64,000 bases of DNA from Lentzea terrae. Lineage in GTDB: Bacteria > Actinomycetota > Actinomycetes > Mycobacteriales > Pseudonocardiaceae. The notes beneath the pieces are model-generated. The model searched no databases. It had not been told where the DNA came from and saw only the letters and a program-made list of their open reading frames with translations. Below, in pieces: positions 46,078 to 55,334 of this stretch. A program made the position numbers and the translations under genes. Positions within the stretch are counted from its first letter, which is position 1. Each line of letters opens with the position of its first letter. The stretch is from contig NZ_QFWW01000029.1 in NCBI RefSeq assembly GCF_003265345.1, positions 297,805-361,804 on the forward strand. Direction: 5' to 3'.

Positions 46078-46172
46078 CCCTCGTGTTTTTGGGAAGTACT
46101 GCCCGGTTCACCGGCGCGCTGCCTTTTGTACTCTCCACGGGGTTCGTGGCCAAACAATGCTGGGGAGACCCC
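46078..46172. promoter_or_regulatory. Divergent promoter region of the secretion locus
   Basis: A 95-bp gap between the leftward FHA gene and the rightward PASTA-protein gene. It must hold promoters for both operons, but I cannot assign -35/-10 elements reliably. GGGGAG lies at ribosome-binding distance before ATG 46173. Confidence 0.4.
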
Positions 46173-48524
46173 ATGGCGATCACCGATCGGTTACCGAGCA
46201 GGCTTCGACGGCGCGCGGGTGGCCTCGTGCTCCCGATCGTGCTGCTCGCCGGTGTCTTCACCGCGACGCTCGGCGCCGGGTACAGCGCCACGCAGACGAA
46301 CCTCGGCGACGCCATCGGACATCTCTTCCGCGGCAACTCGATCACCGTGATCAACTCCGAGTCCAGAACGGTCGAGGCCGAGGTGCCGACGACGGCCACC
46401 GGCACGCAGGACGCGGAGGTCACCGCGCTGCCCGGCGGCAACATCGGCACGACCAACCACGACACCGGCGAGGTCCAGCTCCGCGACGCCGGCACGCTGC
46501 AGACGAAGGGAAGCCCGATCGCCAGCGCGGGCACCCCACTCGTGCTCCCCGCGGGAAACGTCACCTACGTGCTGGATCCGAAAGCGGACACCGTCCGGCA
46601 GCTCGGTGAGAACGGGCAGGTCGTCAGCGAGGTCAAGGTGCCCGGCGCGACCAGGACCGCCGTGCCCGACGGCGGCGACGGCATCTGGGTGCTCACCGAC
46701 GACGGCAAGGTCAGCCACGTGGTGCAGGGCCGGGCCGACCGGACAACCGACCCGCGCGACCGGGTCACCACGCTCACCACGGCCGACGGACCGATCGCCA
46801 TCACGTCGTCGGGCAAGGCACTGGACCTCTCCGTGGACCCGCCGAAGCCGATCCACCAGGGGCCCGTTCCTGGCGACCAGGGCGTGCTTCCCGGCTCCCA
46901 CAAGGGTTCTGGCCGTTACGTCCTGCTGCTCAGCCCGGCCGAGGGCAAGCTCGTCGCGGTCGACAGGAACTCCGAGACTCGGCGCGAGTTCAAGGACCTG
47001 CCCAAGAACCGCCGGCTCGGCCAACCGGTCCAGTTGGGCCACCTCGTGTTCATCCCCGACTACGGGACCCCGCACAAGCTCTACGTTCGCGACATCGCCA
47101 CGGGTTCGCCCCGTCCGGACATCACGGTGCCGGGACTGCACGACCGATTCGAGCTCAAGGTCCAGAACGGCCGGGTGTGGGCCGACGACCAGTTCGACCA
47201 GCAGAGCGTGGTCATCGGAGCCGACGGCGGCAAGGAGCACGTGGACAAGGGGCCCGGCGAGGGCGTGCTCACCAACACCAACGACCCGAACTGGTCTCCT
47301 GGCGAGCCGGTGAAGCCGGAACCGCCCGCCACGCCGGAGACCACGCCGCCACCGACCGTTCCGCCTACTACGCCGCCGACGACAACGCCGCCGGCTCCGA
47401 CCCAGACCCCGCCTCCGGCCCCGCCCACGCAGACTCCGCCACCCACCACCGGAAACAAGTTGATCCCTCCCCCTGTGGTCGGCATGCTGGTCGACGACGG
47501 ATGCAGGTCGATCGAAGCACGAACCCTGACGTGCGACCGGCAGCCCATGCCCGATCCTTCGCCGACACCGTCCGACCTGAACGTGATCACCGCGCAGAAC
47601 CCTGCGAAGGACACCCCTGTCGATTCCGGCTCTCCGGTGACGGTCCGGTTCTGGCGCTACATCGCCATGCCTGCCGTGTCCGGCCAGGCCGCCAGCGCAA
47701 CCTGTGACCGCTTGGTCAACGAGATGCGCCGCCTTGTCACGTGTCGAGCTGTGCCAGGCAGCGGCACCGGAACGCCGGGCACCGTGGACACCCAGAACCC
47801 GGCCGCAGGGGCACCCGTTGGCGTGAACACCGAGATCGTGCTGACCTACGTCCCCACGCCGATCCCGACCGTGCCGGACGTGCGCAACATGCCCGTCGGG
47901 AACGATCCCGGGAACGCCTGCGCCGAGGTGGCCAGCAAGGGGTACACGTGTGTGCCGGTTGCGGACCGGATCGCGCGTGCTGACAACGTGGTCCTCGACC
48001 AGGTTCCGTCGCCCGGGACTCCGCAGCAAGGCGGTCCGGTGGAGGTGCACTACTCACCGCACAAAGCCCAGAAGCTGGTGCTGCTGCGAAGCGACCCCGA
48101 CAGCCCCGACAACCCCGACGTGCACATCATCCGGTTCGAGGGACAAGAGCCGCCTGGCTACGCCCGCGAGCGGGAGCTCGGCTGGGCATATCCCCCGCAA
48201 GGCACCCCAATTCCTCATGGTGCCCGCCAGATCAACGGTTTCATGTGCAGTGCGAGCAAGAGCGCGTGCGGTGGACGGTCGCCGAATCACTACTACACGC
48301 ATGACAACAACACAAACCTGGCCAGCTGGCGACTCACCGAGACCGCGGCGTGGCTACTGCCTTCGAACGGTGGACAGTGCGCGGCTGATCAGACCCCGCT
48401 CGCGCGTCTCGGCAGGTTCGGCGGCGGTGGTAGCCGCGTGTACACGGTGCATCCACACGGCTCGGCGACGGCTCCTTCCGGCTGGGACTACGCGGAGCCA
48501 CTCGGCTGCGTCTGGAATCCCTGA
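46173..48524 (+). CDS. Exported beta-propeller-like protein with PASTA-type repeats
   Basis: A 783-residue protein from ATG 46173. A signal/anchor (GGLVLPIVLLAGVFTATLGAG, ~16-37) is followed by a repeat-rich beta domain resembling a propeller (~60-380, VTALPGGNIGTTNHDTGEV and similar), a Pro/Thr linker (~385-430) and three PASTA-like modules (~430-640, for example PVVGMLVDDGCRSIEA and VPDVRNMPVGNDPGNACAEV). The last ~140 residues form a Cys-containing domain without a recognised family. PASTA modules bind peptidoglycan or muropeptides, so this is a cell-wall-facing component of the secretion locus or an extracytoplasmic sensor. Confidence 0.8.
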   Translation: MAITDRLPSRLRRRAGGLVLPIVLLAGVFTATLGAGYSATQTNLGDAIGHLFRGNSITVINSESRTVEAEVPTTATGTQDAEVTALPGGNIGTTNHDTGEVQLRDAGTLQTKGSPIASAGTPLVLPAGNVTYVLDPKADTVRQLGENGQVVSEVKVPGATRTAVPDGGDGIWVLTDDGKVSHVVQGRADRTTDPRDRVTTLTTADGPIAITSSGKALDLSVDPPKPIHQGPVPGDQGVLPGSHKGSGRYVLLLSPAEGKLVAVDRNSETRREFKDLPKNRRLGQPVQLGHLVFIPDYGTPHKLYVRDIATGSPRPDITVPGLHDRFELKVQNGRVWADDQFDQQSVVIGADGGKEHVDKGPGEGVLTNTNDPNWSPGEPVKPEPPATPETTPPPTVPPTTPPTTTPPAPTQTPPPAPPTQTPPPTTGNKLIPPPVVGMLVDDGCRSIEARTLTCDRQPMPDPSPTPSDLNVITAQNPAKDTPVDSGSPVTVRFWRYIAMPAVSGQAASATCDRLVNEMRRLVTCRAVPGSGTGTPGTVDTQNPAAGAPVGVNTEIVLTYVPTPIPTVPDVRNMPVGNDPGNACAEVASKGYTCVPVADRIARADNVVLDQVPSPGTPQQGGPVEVHYSPHKAQKLVLLRSDPDSPDNPDVHIIRFEGQEPPGYARERELGWAYPPQGTPIPHGARQINGFMCSASKSACGGRSPNHYYTHDNNTNLASWRLTETAAWLLPSNGGQCAADQTPLARLGRFGGGGSRVYTVHPHGSATAPSGWDYAEPLGCVWNP

Positions 48525-48602
48525 CGCCGCAACGGGTAGCCCTTCCCGTTCCCTCCACTCGGTCGCTTCCGCAGACTTGGCAGCGACCGAAGTGGAGGGA
48601 CG

Positions 48603-48887
48603 ATGCACACGGAGAAGGCGGGCCGGGGACACCAAGTCGCTGGCCAGTTCGAGGAAGCGGCGCGGCTGGTCGCGGCGGAAGCGCGCCGGCTGGACGACCT
48701 GGCAGGTGACATCCGCAGGCGGGTGCGGGACATCCGGTGGTCCGGCCGGTCGGCGGAACACTTCCGCCGCCACGCCGCCTATCAGGCGACACGGGCTGAG
48801 CAGAACCGGGAAGTGCTCGAGTCGCTGAGGATTCTGCTGACGCGGGCGGCACAACTCACGGCGGCGAAGCCGGAGGCCCGGCCGTGA
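48603..48887 (+). CDS. WXG100 family protein (right copy)
   Basis: A 94-residue helical hairpin with WXG at the turn (DIRWSGRSAEHFRRHAA) and long charged helices on each side. It opens the second rightward operon and overlaps the next gene's start (GTGA). Probably a second exported or chaperoned substrate of the EccC-like ATPase. Confidence 0.85.
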   Translation: MHTEKAGRGHQVAGQFEEAARLVAAEARRLDDLAGDIRRRVRDIRWSGRSAEHFRRHAAYQATRAEQNREVLESLRILLTRAAQLTAAKPEARP

Positions 48888-49615
48888 CGCTGACGCTCAG
48901 CACGGACGAGCTCCGGGTGGCCGCAACGCTCGAAGGCGGCCGTCTTCCCGTCGCACTCGGCCGCGAATGGTCCGAAGAGGACATTCCCGTGGCGGACCTG
49001 GTCGCACTGCGGGGTCTCCTCGCCCGCGGCCTCGCCATCGCCCGGCCCGGCACGCTCGAAGTCTCGCTCACCGACGAGGCCACTACCATCTCGACGTTGC
49101 TCGATCCCAGCACTCTGGTCGAGGTGCACCGCGACAGCGTGGAACGAGCCGGTCGGTGGCTCATCGCCGAACGGGACGGCACGGTCGTCAGCTGCGCCGA
49201 GTCCAGGCCCGACCTCTGGTCCTTCGGAACCGTGGACGTCGACCTCCTGATGGCCGACCTGGTGGCCGCGCTACCGGACGACGCCGTCGACCAGCGGTCG
49301 ATGCGCGTGCGCACGGATCTCCTAGTGGAAGCCGACCGCAACGTCGAGACCGGCGAAGGGGAGCTCGCCGCACTGCTCGCCAATGTTCGTTCGACGACAA
49401 CGGTTCGCCGGGTTCAGCGCGTGAGGGGAACAAGCAGCGCGGTGGCGATCACCTGGCTGGAGACCGCCGGAGCGGGCGCCTGGCTGGTCTCCCCGGTGGA
49501 CGATCACCGCGATGGCAACATGCCCGTTCCGCACACCGAGCTGAGCCCGATCGGCCGGGAGGATCTGCTCGCACTCGTCGCGGACGTGCTCGACCTGAGC
49601 GGGGCCGAGCGATGA
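48884..49615 (+). CDS. EspG-like ESX-associated protein (tentative)
   Basis: A 243-residue soluble protein starting at GTG 48884, overlapping the WXG100 stop. Its alpha/beta pattern with LSTDELRVAATLEGGRLPVA, LVALRGLLARGLAIARPG and a final LVADVLDLSGAE resembles the EspG/ESAT-6-associated chaperone group that binds WXG100 or PE/PPE substrates in the cytosol. Similarity is weak and mainly by context. It overlaps the following gene by 4 bp (ATGA). Confidence 0.5.
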   Translation: MTLTLSTDELRVAATLEGGRLPVALGREWSEEDIPVADLVALRGLLARGLAIARPGTLEVSLTDEATTISTLLDPSTLVEVHRDSVERAGRWLIAERDGTVVSCAESRPDLWSFGTVDVDLLMADLVAALPDDAVDQRSMRVRTDLLVEADRNVETGEGELAALLANVRSTTTVRRVQRVRGTSSAVAITWLETAGAGAWLVSPVDDHRDGNMPVPHTELSPIGREDLLALVADVLDLSGAER

Positions 49616-50880
49616 AGCCGTTGTCCGCCAGTGAGATCGCTCAGCACGCCTACGACGCGGGCTTCCGAGGGCAAGCGCTCAAGACCGCGGTCGCGATCGC
49701 ACTGGCCGAGTCGGGTGGCCGCGCCGACGCCAAAGGCGACACAGGAATCACCGACGGCAAGTGGGGACCGTCGGTCGGGCTGTGGCAGATCCGCTCTCTG
49801 CACAAGCAGACCGGAACCGGTGGCGAACGTGATGTCAAAGCGAACACCGACCCGGCGGTGAACGCGAAGCACGCCTGGTCGATCTCCAAACACGGCACGT
49901 ACTGGACGCCGTGGTCGGTCTACCTCAACGGTAGCTACCGACAGCATCTCGACGAGGCAGGCGCCGCGGCCAAGAAGGTCAACGAGGATCGCCCGTCCAA
50001 GACCGACCGGAAAAAGGCTCAACAACGCGGCTCCGACCGAGTCGTGCTGGACCTCAACGAACTCCGCACGCTGGAGACGTTCTTCAAGGAAGGCAGCGAT
50101 CGGGTCCGGCACGTGCGCCGCACGGTGACCGACGTCGAGCAGGATCTGGAACCGGCCAGAGCAGCACTGCCGGATCCGGCGCTGGCCGCGTTGATACAAC
50201 AGACCTTCAAGTTCCTCGCCTCTCCGTCGTCCCTGCCCCGCGCCGAGGAACGGCTGGACTGGCACGCCGCGTTCGCGGCACGGGTCCGCAGGCTCGCCGA
50301 GGCCGCGGACGGCCCGGACAACCGCTGGACGCGTGGCGACGCCATGCGGTTCGTGACGAAGTCCGGCGACCGGCTGGACCGCGGTGAACGCGCGGTGCTG
50401 GAGGCGTTGATCGTCGGCGCCGTCGTCCGCCGTCACAGCGGCCTGAAAGCTCACGTGCAGGCACACCAGGACAAGAAGCCCGCCAAGCCTCAACAAGCCG
50501 ACACGAAGAACCTGCGCAACGGCCACGTGCCCGCGGGCAAGCTTCAGTCGGTCGGTGACAACGCCAAGATGCTGGAACCAGCGGCACGGCAGTTCCGCCG
50601 CATGGACGCCGCGGCACGGGCCGCGGGGCTCGACCTCGAGGTCCGCTCCGGCTACCGGGGCGAGGCCGAACAGGCAGGCCTGTACCAGAAGTACCTCGAC
50701 GGCAAGGGAAACCTCGCCGCACCGCCCGGTCGCAGCACCCACGGTCTCGGCCTGTCCGCCGACATCAACGTGCTCGCCAATCCCAAGGTCCTCCCCTGGC
50801 TGCGTGCGCACGCCGACGAGTACGGATTCGTCAACGACGTGCCGAGCGAGCCGTGGCATTGGACCTACAAGCACCGCTGA
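49612..50880 (+). CDS. Lytic transglycosylase-like/M15 peptidase fusion
   Basis: A 422-residue protein, ATG 49612 overlapping the previous stop. The N-terminal ~110 residues have lysozyme-like motifs AIALAESGGRADAKG (likely catalytic Glu) and GLWQIRSLHKQTG. A charged ~200-residue middle follows. The C-terminus is an M15/VanY D,D-carboxypeptidase-type zinc domain: SGYRGEAEQAGLY, GRSTHGLGLSADI (His and Asp ligands) and EPWHWTYKH (His ligand). No signal peptide is seen, so export by the type VII-like apparatus is plausible; the product would open peptidoglycan for the machinery or act on competitors. Confidence 0.85.
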   Translation: MKPLSASEIAQHAYDAGFRGQALKTAVAIALAESGGRADAKGDTGITDGKWGPSVGLWQIRSLHKQTGTGGERDVKANTDPAVNAKHAWSISKHGTYWTPWSVYLNGSYRQHLDEAGAAAKKVNEDRPSKTDRKKAQQRGSDRVVLDLNELRTLETFFKEGSDRVRHVRRTVTDVEQDLEPARAALPDPALAALIQQTFKFLASPSSLPRAEERLDWHAAFAARVRRLAEAADGPDNRWTRGDAMRFVTKSGDRLDRGERAVLEALIVGAVVRRHSGLKAHVQAHQDKKPAKPQQADTKNLRNGHVPAGKLQSVGDNAKMLEPAARQFRRMDAAARAAGLDLEVRSGYRGEAEQAGLYQKYLDGKGNLAAPPGRSTHGLGLSADINVLANPKVLPWLRAHADEYGFVNDVPSEPWHWTYKHR

Positions 50881-50974
50881 GCAACCGGTTGGGAATCCCT
50901 GCCCATTCACAAGGTGTGTGCCCGCTTGAAGAATTCGAAGCGGCGATCCGCCCACACTGAACGAAGGAATCCCA

Positions 50975-51784
50975 GTGCACATCAAACGAATGGCGGCGAC
51001 GATCGTCGTCTGCGCCGGCCTGGCGGTTGCGGGTCAAGGCACCGCGACCGCGTGGAGCAACGGCGTCAACCGGGTCGAGACGGCGGCCGAGGACTCGCAC
51101 GCCCAGGTCGGGCTGGGTCCCGGCTGGGTTCTGTTGAGCTACAAGGCGAACGGGCCGATGATCGGCTACCTGTTCGCGGACGGGTTCAAGTTCGCGGACG
51201 GCTCGGTCAAGCGCGGTTCCGATCACATGGACATCAGGGACGTCGGTCGTGGCGGCGCGGGCCACGTCGGCGACATCTCACGGTGGCCGTGGGGTTACGC
51301 GGGTGGCGAGGTCGACGGCTGCGCCTACGCGTACGGCACCACCAAGTTCGCAGCCGTGCGTCCCGGTTTCTCCTCCGACAGGTGCGCGAACGGACCACAG
51401 GTCAAGGGATCGAGTCACAGCGACGGCACGATCGACCGACTCCGCTGGTGGCACAGCGAGAAGGTCTTCTGCCGTGAGTCCACAGTGGATCAGCTGTGCA
51501 GTCCGTACGGCGTGTGGAGCGCGAACAAGGGTGGCGCGATGAAGGAGGCCACCACCGCCGCCGCATGCCCTGGCTACGGCAACATCAGTGCGGCCGCCGC
51601 GTACGGGACCGCCCCCGCGAAGCCGAAGCACCTGCTGGCCACCGTGCCCGCCGGCGAGACGATCGACGTTCGTTACGAGACCAAGGACCGTCAGTGGGTC
51701 ATGGCCAAGTGGCGTGGCCACGAGCTGGCCGGTGGCACGCGATGGGCGTTCATGCCGCGGTCCTGCGTTACCGCTCGTCCCTGA
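50975..51784 (+). CDS. Secreted protein with C-terminal SH3-like segment, unknown function
   Basis: A 269-residue protein with a Sec signal (MAATIVVCAGLAVAGQGTATA). The mature part has several Cys (CAYAYGTT, DRCANGP, VFCREST, DQLCSPYG), suggesting disulfides, and ends with a small SH3-like stretch (VRYETKDRQWVMAKWRG). GTG 50975 is preceded by GAAGGA. No family is recognised. Confidence 0.75.
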   Translation: MHIKRMAATIVVCAGLAVAGQGTATAWSNGVNRVETAAEDSHAQVGLGPGWVLLSYKANGPMIGYLFADGFKFADGSVKRGSDHMDIRDVGRGGAGHVGDISRWPWGYAGGEVDGCAYAYGTTKFAAVRPGFSSDRCANGPQVKGSSHSDGTIDRLRWWHSEKVFCRESTVDQLCSPYGVWSANKGGAMKEATTAAACPGYGNISAAAAYGTAPAKPKHLLATVPAGETIDVRYETKDRQWVMAKWRGHELAGGTRWAFMPRSCVTARP

Positions 51785-51816
51785 ACTCACGTACATCCAC
51801 AAGAAAGGAAACTGTC

Positions 51817-52137
51817 TTGCTACGACGCGTCATGACCCTCGTTGTCTCCGCGCTGGCGGCATTCGTTCTCATCCAAGGCGCACCAGCGTCCGCCACCACG
51901 CAGTCGTGCGAATTCCCGACCTATCAGTACAAGTTCGTCGCAAACGACGGAACCTACCGCGACCTGCCCGGTGGCAACGTCAAGGGCTACCTCATCCACG
52001 GCGATCTGCTCAACAGCGGATTCCACCCGAGCAACACCGGCTGGATCGAAGGCAACTTCTACACCGCACACGGCACCTACCTCGGCTCAGGTTGGGCACT
52101 GCGTCAGTACTTCCACTTCGTCCGGTTGTGGTGCTGA
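51817..52137 (+). CDS. Small secreted protein, unknown function
   Basis: 106 residues. TTG 51817 follows AAAGGAA at good spacing; ATG 51832 is the other option. A signal peptide (MTLVVSALAAFVLIQGAPASA) precedes a ~75-residue mature domain with two Cys (SCEFP and the last residue) and many aromatic residues (YQYKFVANDGTYRDLPGG). It could be an SH3-type wall-binding module. Same operon direction as the preceding secreted protein. Confidence 0.7.
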   Translation: MLRRVMTLVVSALAAFVLIQGAPASATTQSCEFPTYQYKFVANDGTYRDLPGGNVKGYLIHGDLLNSGFHPSNTGWIEGNFYTAHGTYLGSGWALRQYFHFVRLWC

Positions 52138-52217
52138 CCCGGCGAGCGGCACGACGTGAGCCGGTGACGACGTCACCGGCTCCGCCACAGAAGTCCACCA
52201 CGACAGAGGATCCACGC

Positions 52218-53318
52218 ATGAACCGCCGAGCTTCCCGCTTGCTGCCGTTCGTCCTGCTCGTCGCACTGACCGCAAACAGCACCGCGTGCGGCGTGAGCGG
52301 CACACCGCGGGGCGCCCCCATGGAGCCGATCGACCCGGTCACGAACCTGCGCTCGCCGGGAACGGTTCTGCTGCTGCACTGCAAATCGACCATGCTGACA
52401 CTGATCGCACTGTCAGTCGATAATGGACAGACGGTGGCAACGACGAGCGCGACGCTTGGCGACGACAGCGGGCCGTCCCACATCTGCGGCGACCCACTCA
52501 GCGGGGACTACCCCTCCACGGCACTGCTGCAGCAACTGCTGACCCCGGATGCCGCTCGCATCGCAGGCTGGGTGCGGGGTCCCGGCAAAGAGGGCTTCCT
52601 GGCCACCTCCTTCGACACGCGCACGGGAACCCAGGTCGGACCGAGCCTCGACCCCAACGGCTTCACGGCCTCACCGGACGACCGCAGGCCGGTGTTCCAC
52701 GACGGCAAGCTCTGGTACGTCGACCGCGACAAGCGACTGCGCAGCCGGTCACCCGAGCAGCCGCCGGAGGCCGCCGAAGTCCACGGCACGGCAGGCGGCT
52801 CGGACGTGAGCTTCGCCGGTGGCGACGCCTGGCTCAACAAGGACGCCGGTGGCACGGCGATCCACCCGTCCGGCCGGTACGCCGCCGAGGTCGCCAGGTT
52901 CTGGGGCAACCTCCAGATCCGGGAACGCGACGCCGGCCGGGACGACGTCGCCGTCCTCTCCGAAGGCACCGCCGCGGGCGCCGACGAACCGCCGCCGGGC
53001 AGTGCGCCGCTTCCCTCCTGCCGGCCGAACTTCTGGCTCGACGACGCCACGCTGTTCTGCTCGAGCCGATCGCAGATCTGGAAACTCACGCTGACACCCG
53101 ATCACAGGTCGGTCAGCAAGGCAGAACCGCTGTTGCCGGTCACCGACCGCCACACCTACGGGCCCGTGCCCGCGCCGGACAAGAACGCGTTCGCGTTCCT
53201 CGTCGAGCACGGCGACACCTTGGCGGTGTACCGCCAAGCACTGTCCCCCGGCGCACAGCCGGCAAAGATCGCCGACCTGCCCAGACCCGGCAACACCTAC
53301 CTGCTCGGGTGGTCGTAA
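52218..53318 (+). CDS. Lipoprotein with beta-propeller-like repeats
   Basis: A 366-residue lipoprotein. The signal LPFVLLVALTANSTAC gives a lipobox STAC with the Cys near residue 24. The rest has short beta-strand repeats (SPDDRRPVFHDGKLWYVDRD, HPSGRYAAEVARF, DKNAFAFLVEHGDTLAVYR) of the TolB/propeller kind. It ends the exported-protein group of the locus; a perfect terminator follows. Function unknown. Confidence 0.78.
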   Translation: MNRRASRLLPFVLLVALTANSTACGVSGTPRGAPMEPIDPVTNLRSPGTVLLLHCKSTMLTLIALSVDNGQTVATTSATLGDDSGPSHICGDPLSGDYPSTALLQQLLTPDAARIAGWVRGPGKEGFLATSFDTRTGTQVGPSLDPNGFTASPDDRRPVFHDGKLWYVDRDKRLRSRSPEQPPEAAEVHGTAGGSDVSFAGGDAWLNKDAGGTAIHPSGRYAAEVARFWGNLQIRERDAGRDDVAVLSEGTAAGADEPPPGSAPLPSCRPNFWLDDATLFCSSRSQIWKLTLTPDHRSVSKAEPLLPVTDRHTYGPVPAPDKNAFAFLVEHGDTLAVYRQALSPGAQPAKIADLPRPGNTYLLGWS

Positions 53319-53337
53319 GCGATCGACATGTACAGCC

Positions 53338-53369
53338 GAAGGGCGTGTCCGCAGCCGGACACGCCCTTC
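53338..53369. terminator. Strong terminator after the exported-protein operon
   Basis: Perfect 13-bp inverted repeat: GAAGGGCGTGTCC at 53338-53350 and its complement at 53357-53369, with a 6-base loop, 20 bp after the lipoprotein stop. Confidence 0.85.
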
Positions 53370-54449
53370 GCGTGCCGCCTACTGCCCGGTCACCGTGCAA
53401 CATGCGGTCGCGGTCTGGCAGGGTTGCTCTCCGACACGGCCAGGAGGTCATCTTCGACGTCATCGCGCCACCGTTCAGCTTGGCGTGCACCGGTATTCCG
53501 CTTCATCCGACTGGTGCGCTCACCAGCCTGGTACACCTCGGCCTGCAGGACAGTTCATGGTGTCCGCGGTGGCAACCCCGCCCGTCGACCGCAGCGCGTC
53601 CACGGCATCCAATGCCATCTCGTTGTTGGTGCAGAACACGCATCAAAGGCGGAGCTGCTGAGAGTCCAGCAGCCGGATGTGCGAGCACACGGAGTCATGT
53701 GCGCGAGAACGGACAGTCTCGCGCCGGTGGGCAGTCTGGGAGGTCGCCCGCCCTTCCTCAGCTGTGGCTGGGAGCAAATCCATCGGCCTCCGGGCCGCCT
53801 TTCAACAGACGGGCGAACACGCGAAGAAGTGACCCTGGCCTGGCCCGCCGACCAGATCCAGCGTCAGAGCGCCGATGCTCCAAGCATCGTCGTCGCCGCA
53901 GCGGGGGCTGCGCCCAACTGGGGCGTGCCAGTCCCAATCCGGACGACAGGGCGAACGTCAAGCTCCGTCATGGACGGATCTGGGGTTGGCCCCGTTTGCC
54001 GGACCCGTCGCCTCTTGCCAGCAGAAGGAACAGCCTCTGCTCGTCGCCGTGTCAGAGCTTTGTCAGCGCGATGTCCGAGCCTTGTCCAAAAGCACTGCGC
54101 TCGCGCTGTCCCCACTGCCAGAACAAAGGGAACAACCATTTCCAAATAGCGACTGCCGCGGCCCTCGCCGTGCCCGTCCGCGTAGGCGCCGCCGGAACCG
54201 CGCAGGCCTCCACCTGTCCGCCTCCGGGGACGCCACCGCATTGACCGACCTCCGCTGCTGACCTGGCGCCTCGTACAGCCGCCACGTCTCCATGGCTCCT
54301 ACGTCAGCGACGGTCACACCGACCAACGGTGTGGCTGACTCGCTGACCCCGGCCGTAGGAAAAGCACCTCCATGACAAGCCGCACACACGATTCCCGGCG
54401 CTGGACCGAGGCCGTGGCCGGGCTTTGACCGAACGGAAAGAAACACCGC
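53370..54449. other. 1.1-kb region without an intact gene, with a sugar-binding-type remnant
   Basis: No supported gene. On the minus strand 53643-53520 reads FCTNNEMALDAVDALRSTGG and ends at a TGA. This resembles the C-terminal part of a LacI/periplasmic-binding-type or ricin-like regulator and is a fragment. The rest shows only short shadow frames; GGAAAG at the right end serves the next gene. Confidence 0.45.
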
Positions 54450-55334
54450 ATGAAGACAAAGATGAAGACCCAGGGCGTCATTACGGCGCTGGCGACCTTC
54501 GCTGTCCTGGGCTGCCTGACGTTGAGCGCGACGCAGGCTTCAGCCGTAGCCCCACGGGCGCTGCCGTCCCCGGCCGAAACCGCCGCCGCGCTGCCCGTCG
54601 TCAACATGGAAGCCACCGTCCTGGCCGCCCAGATCGATCCCCGGCGCGCCGACAACACGCTGACCCCAGGCGCCAAGGATTCCGTGCTGGCCGTCGAGCG
54701 GGCACTCCAGGCACGCAATCTGCTGGACACCCGCTGGGTCGACGGCTACTTCGGAACCACGACCATCACGGCGTACGCGGCCTACCAGCGCTCGCTCGGA
54801 TACACCGGACTGGCCGCGAACGGGCTGCCCGGCGCGAGTTCGCTGGCCACGCTCGGGCAGGGCCGGTTCACCGTCTCCCACGTGATCAAACCAGGCCCGA
54901 AGGTTCAGCGTGACGGGTACGTCGTCAACACCCGTACCCAGGCGATGCTCACTGAGACCGAACGTCTGCTGGGCCGTCGCCTCGTGCTGTCGCAGGGCTC
55001 CCACAACCCCGGCGGCGACCCGACTTCCGCAGGCACCCACGACGGCGGCGGCGTCGTGGACATCAAGGTCGACGGCATGTCCGCCGACACCCGCACCGCC
55101 GTCGCCCGTGCGCTGCGTCAGGTCGGCTTCGCCGCCTGGGTCCGCAGCCCGGCCCAGGGCGACTGGCCGTGGCACATCCACGCTGTAGCGATCAACGACA
55201 CCGACCAGGCCACCCAGGCCCAGAACCAGGTCGGTGACTACTACCTCGGCTTCAACGGCCTCGCCAACCACCGCCCCGACGACGGGCCCCGGATCCCGAT
55301 CCGGACATGGGAGGACTACCAGCGCACGCACTGA
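54450..55334 (+). CDS. Secreted peptidoglycan-binding/M15-like peptidase
   Basis: A 294-residue exported protein. Signal peptide (ALATFAVLGCLTLSATQASA) is followed by a PGRP-like peptidoglycan-binding helical domain (VERALQARNLLDTRWVDGYF, ITAYAAYQRSLGYTG; ~75-140). The C-terminal domain resembles M15/zinc D,D-peptidases: QGSHNPGG, GTHDGGGVVDI (His and Asp ligands) and WHIHAVAIND (His ligand). It would cleave or bind cell-wall peptides outside the cell. It is the last intact gene inside the repeat-bounded segment. Confidence 0.82.
   Translation: MKTKMKTQGVITALATFAVLGCLTLSATQASAVAPRALPSPAETAAALPVVNMEATVLAAQIDPRRADNTLTPGAKDSVLAVERALQARNLLDTRWVDGYFGTTTITAYAAYQRSLGYTGLAANGLPGASSLATLGQGRFTVSHVIKPGPKVQRDGYVVNTRTQAMLTETERLLGRRLVLSQGSHNPGGDPTSAGTHDGGGVVDIKVDGMSADTRTAVARALRQVGFAAWVRSPAQGDWPWHIHAVAINDTDQATQAQNQVGDYYLGFNGLANHRPDDGPRIPIRTWEDYQRTH

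Noticed and set aside
48884..49615. Calling this gene EspG with confidence
   Set aside because: Similarity is by layout and neighbourhood only; kept as tentative.
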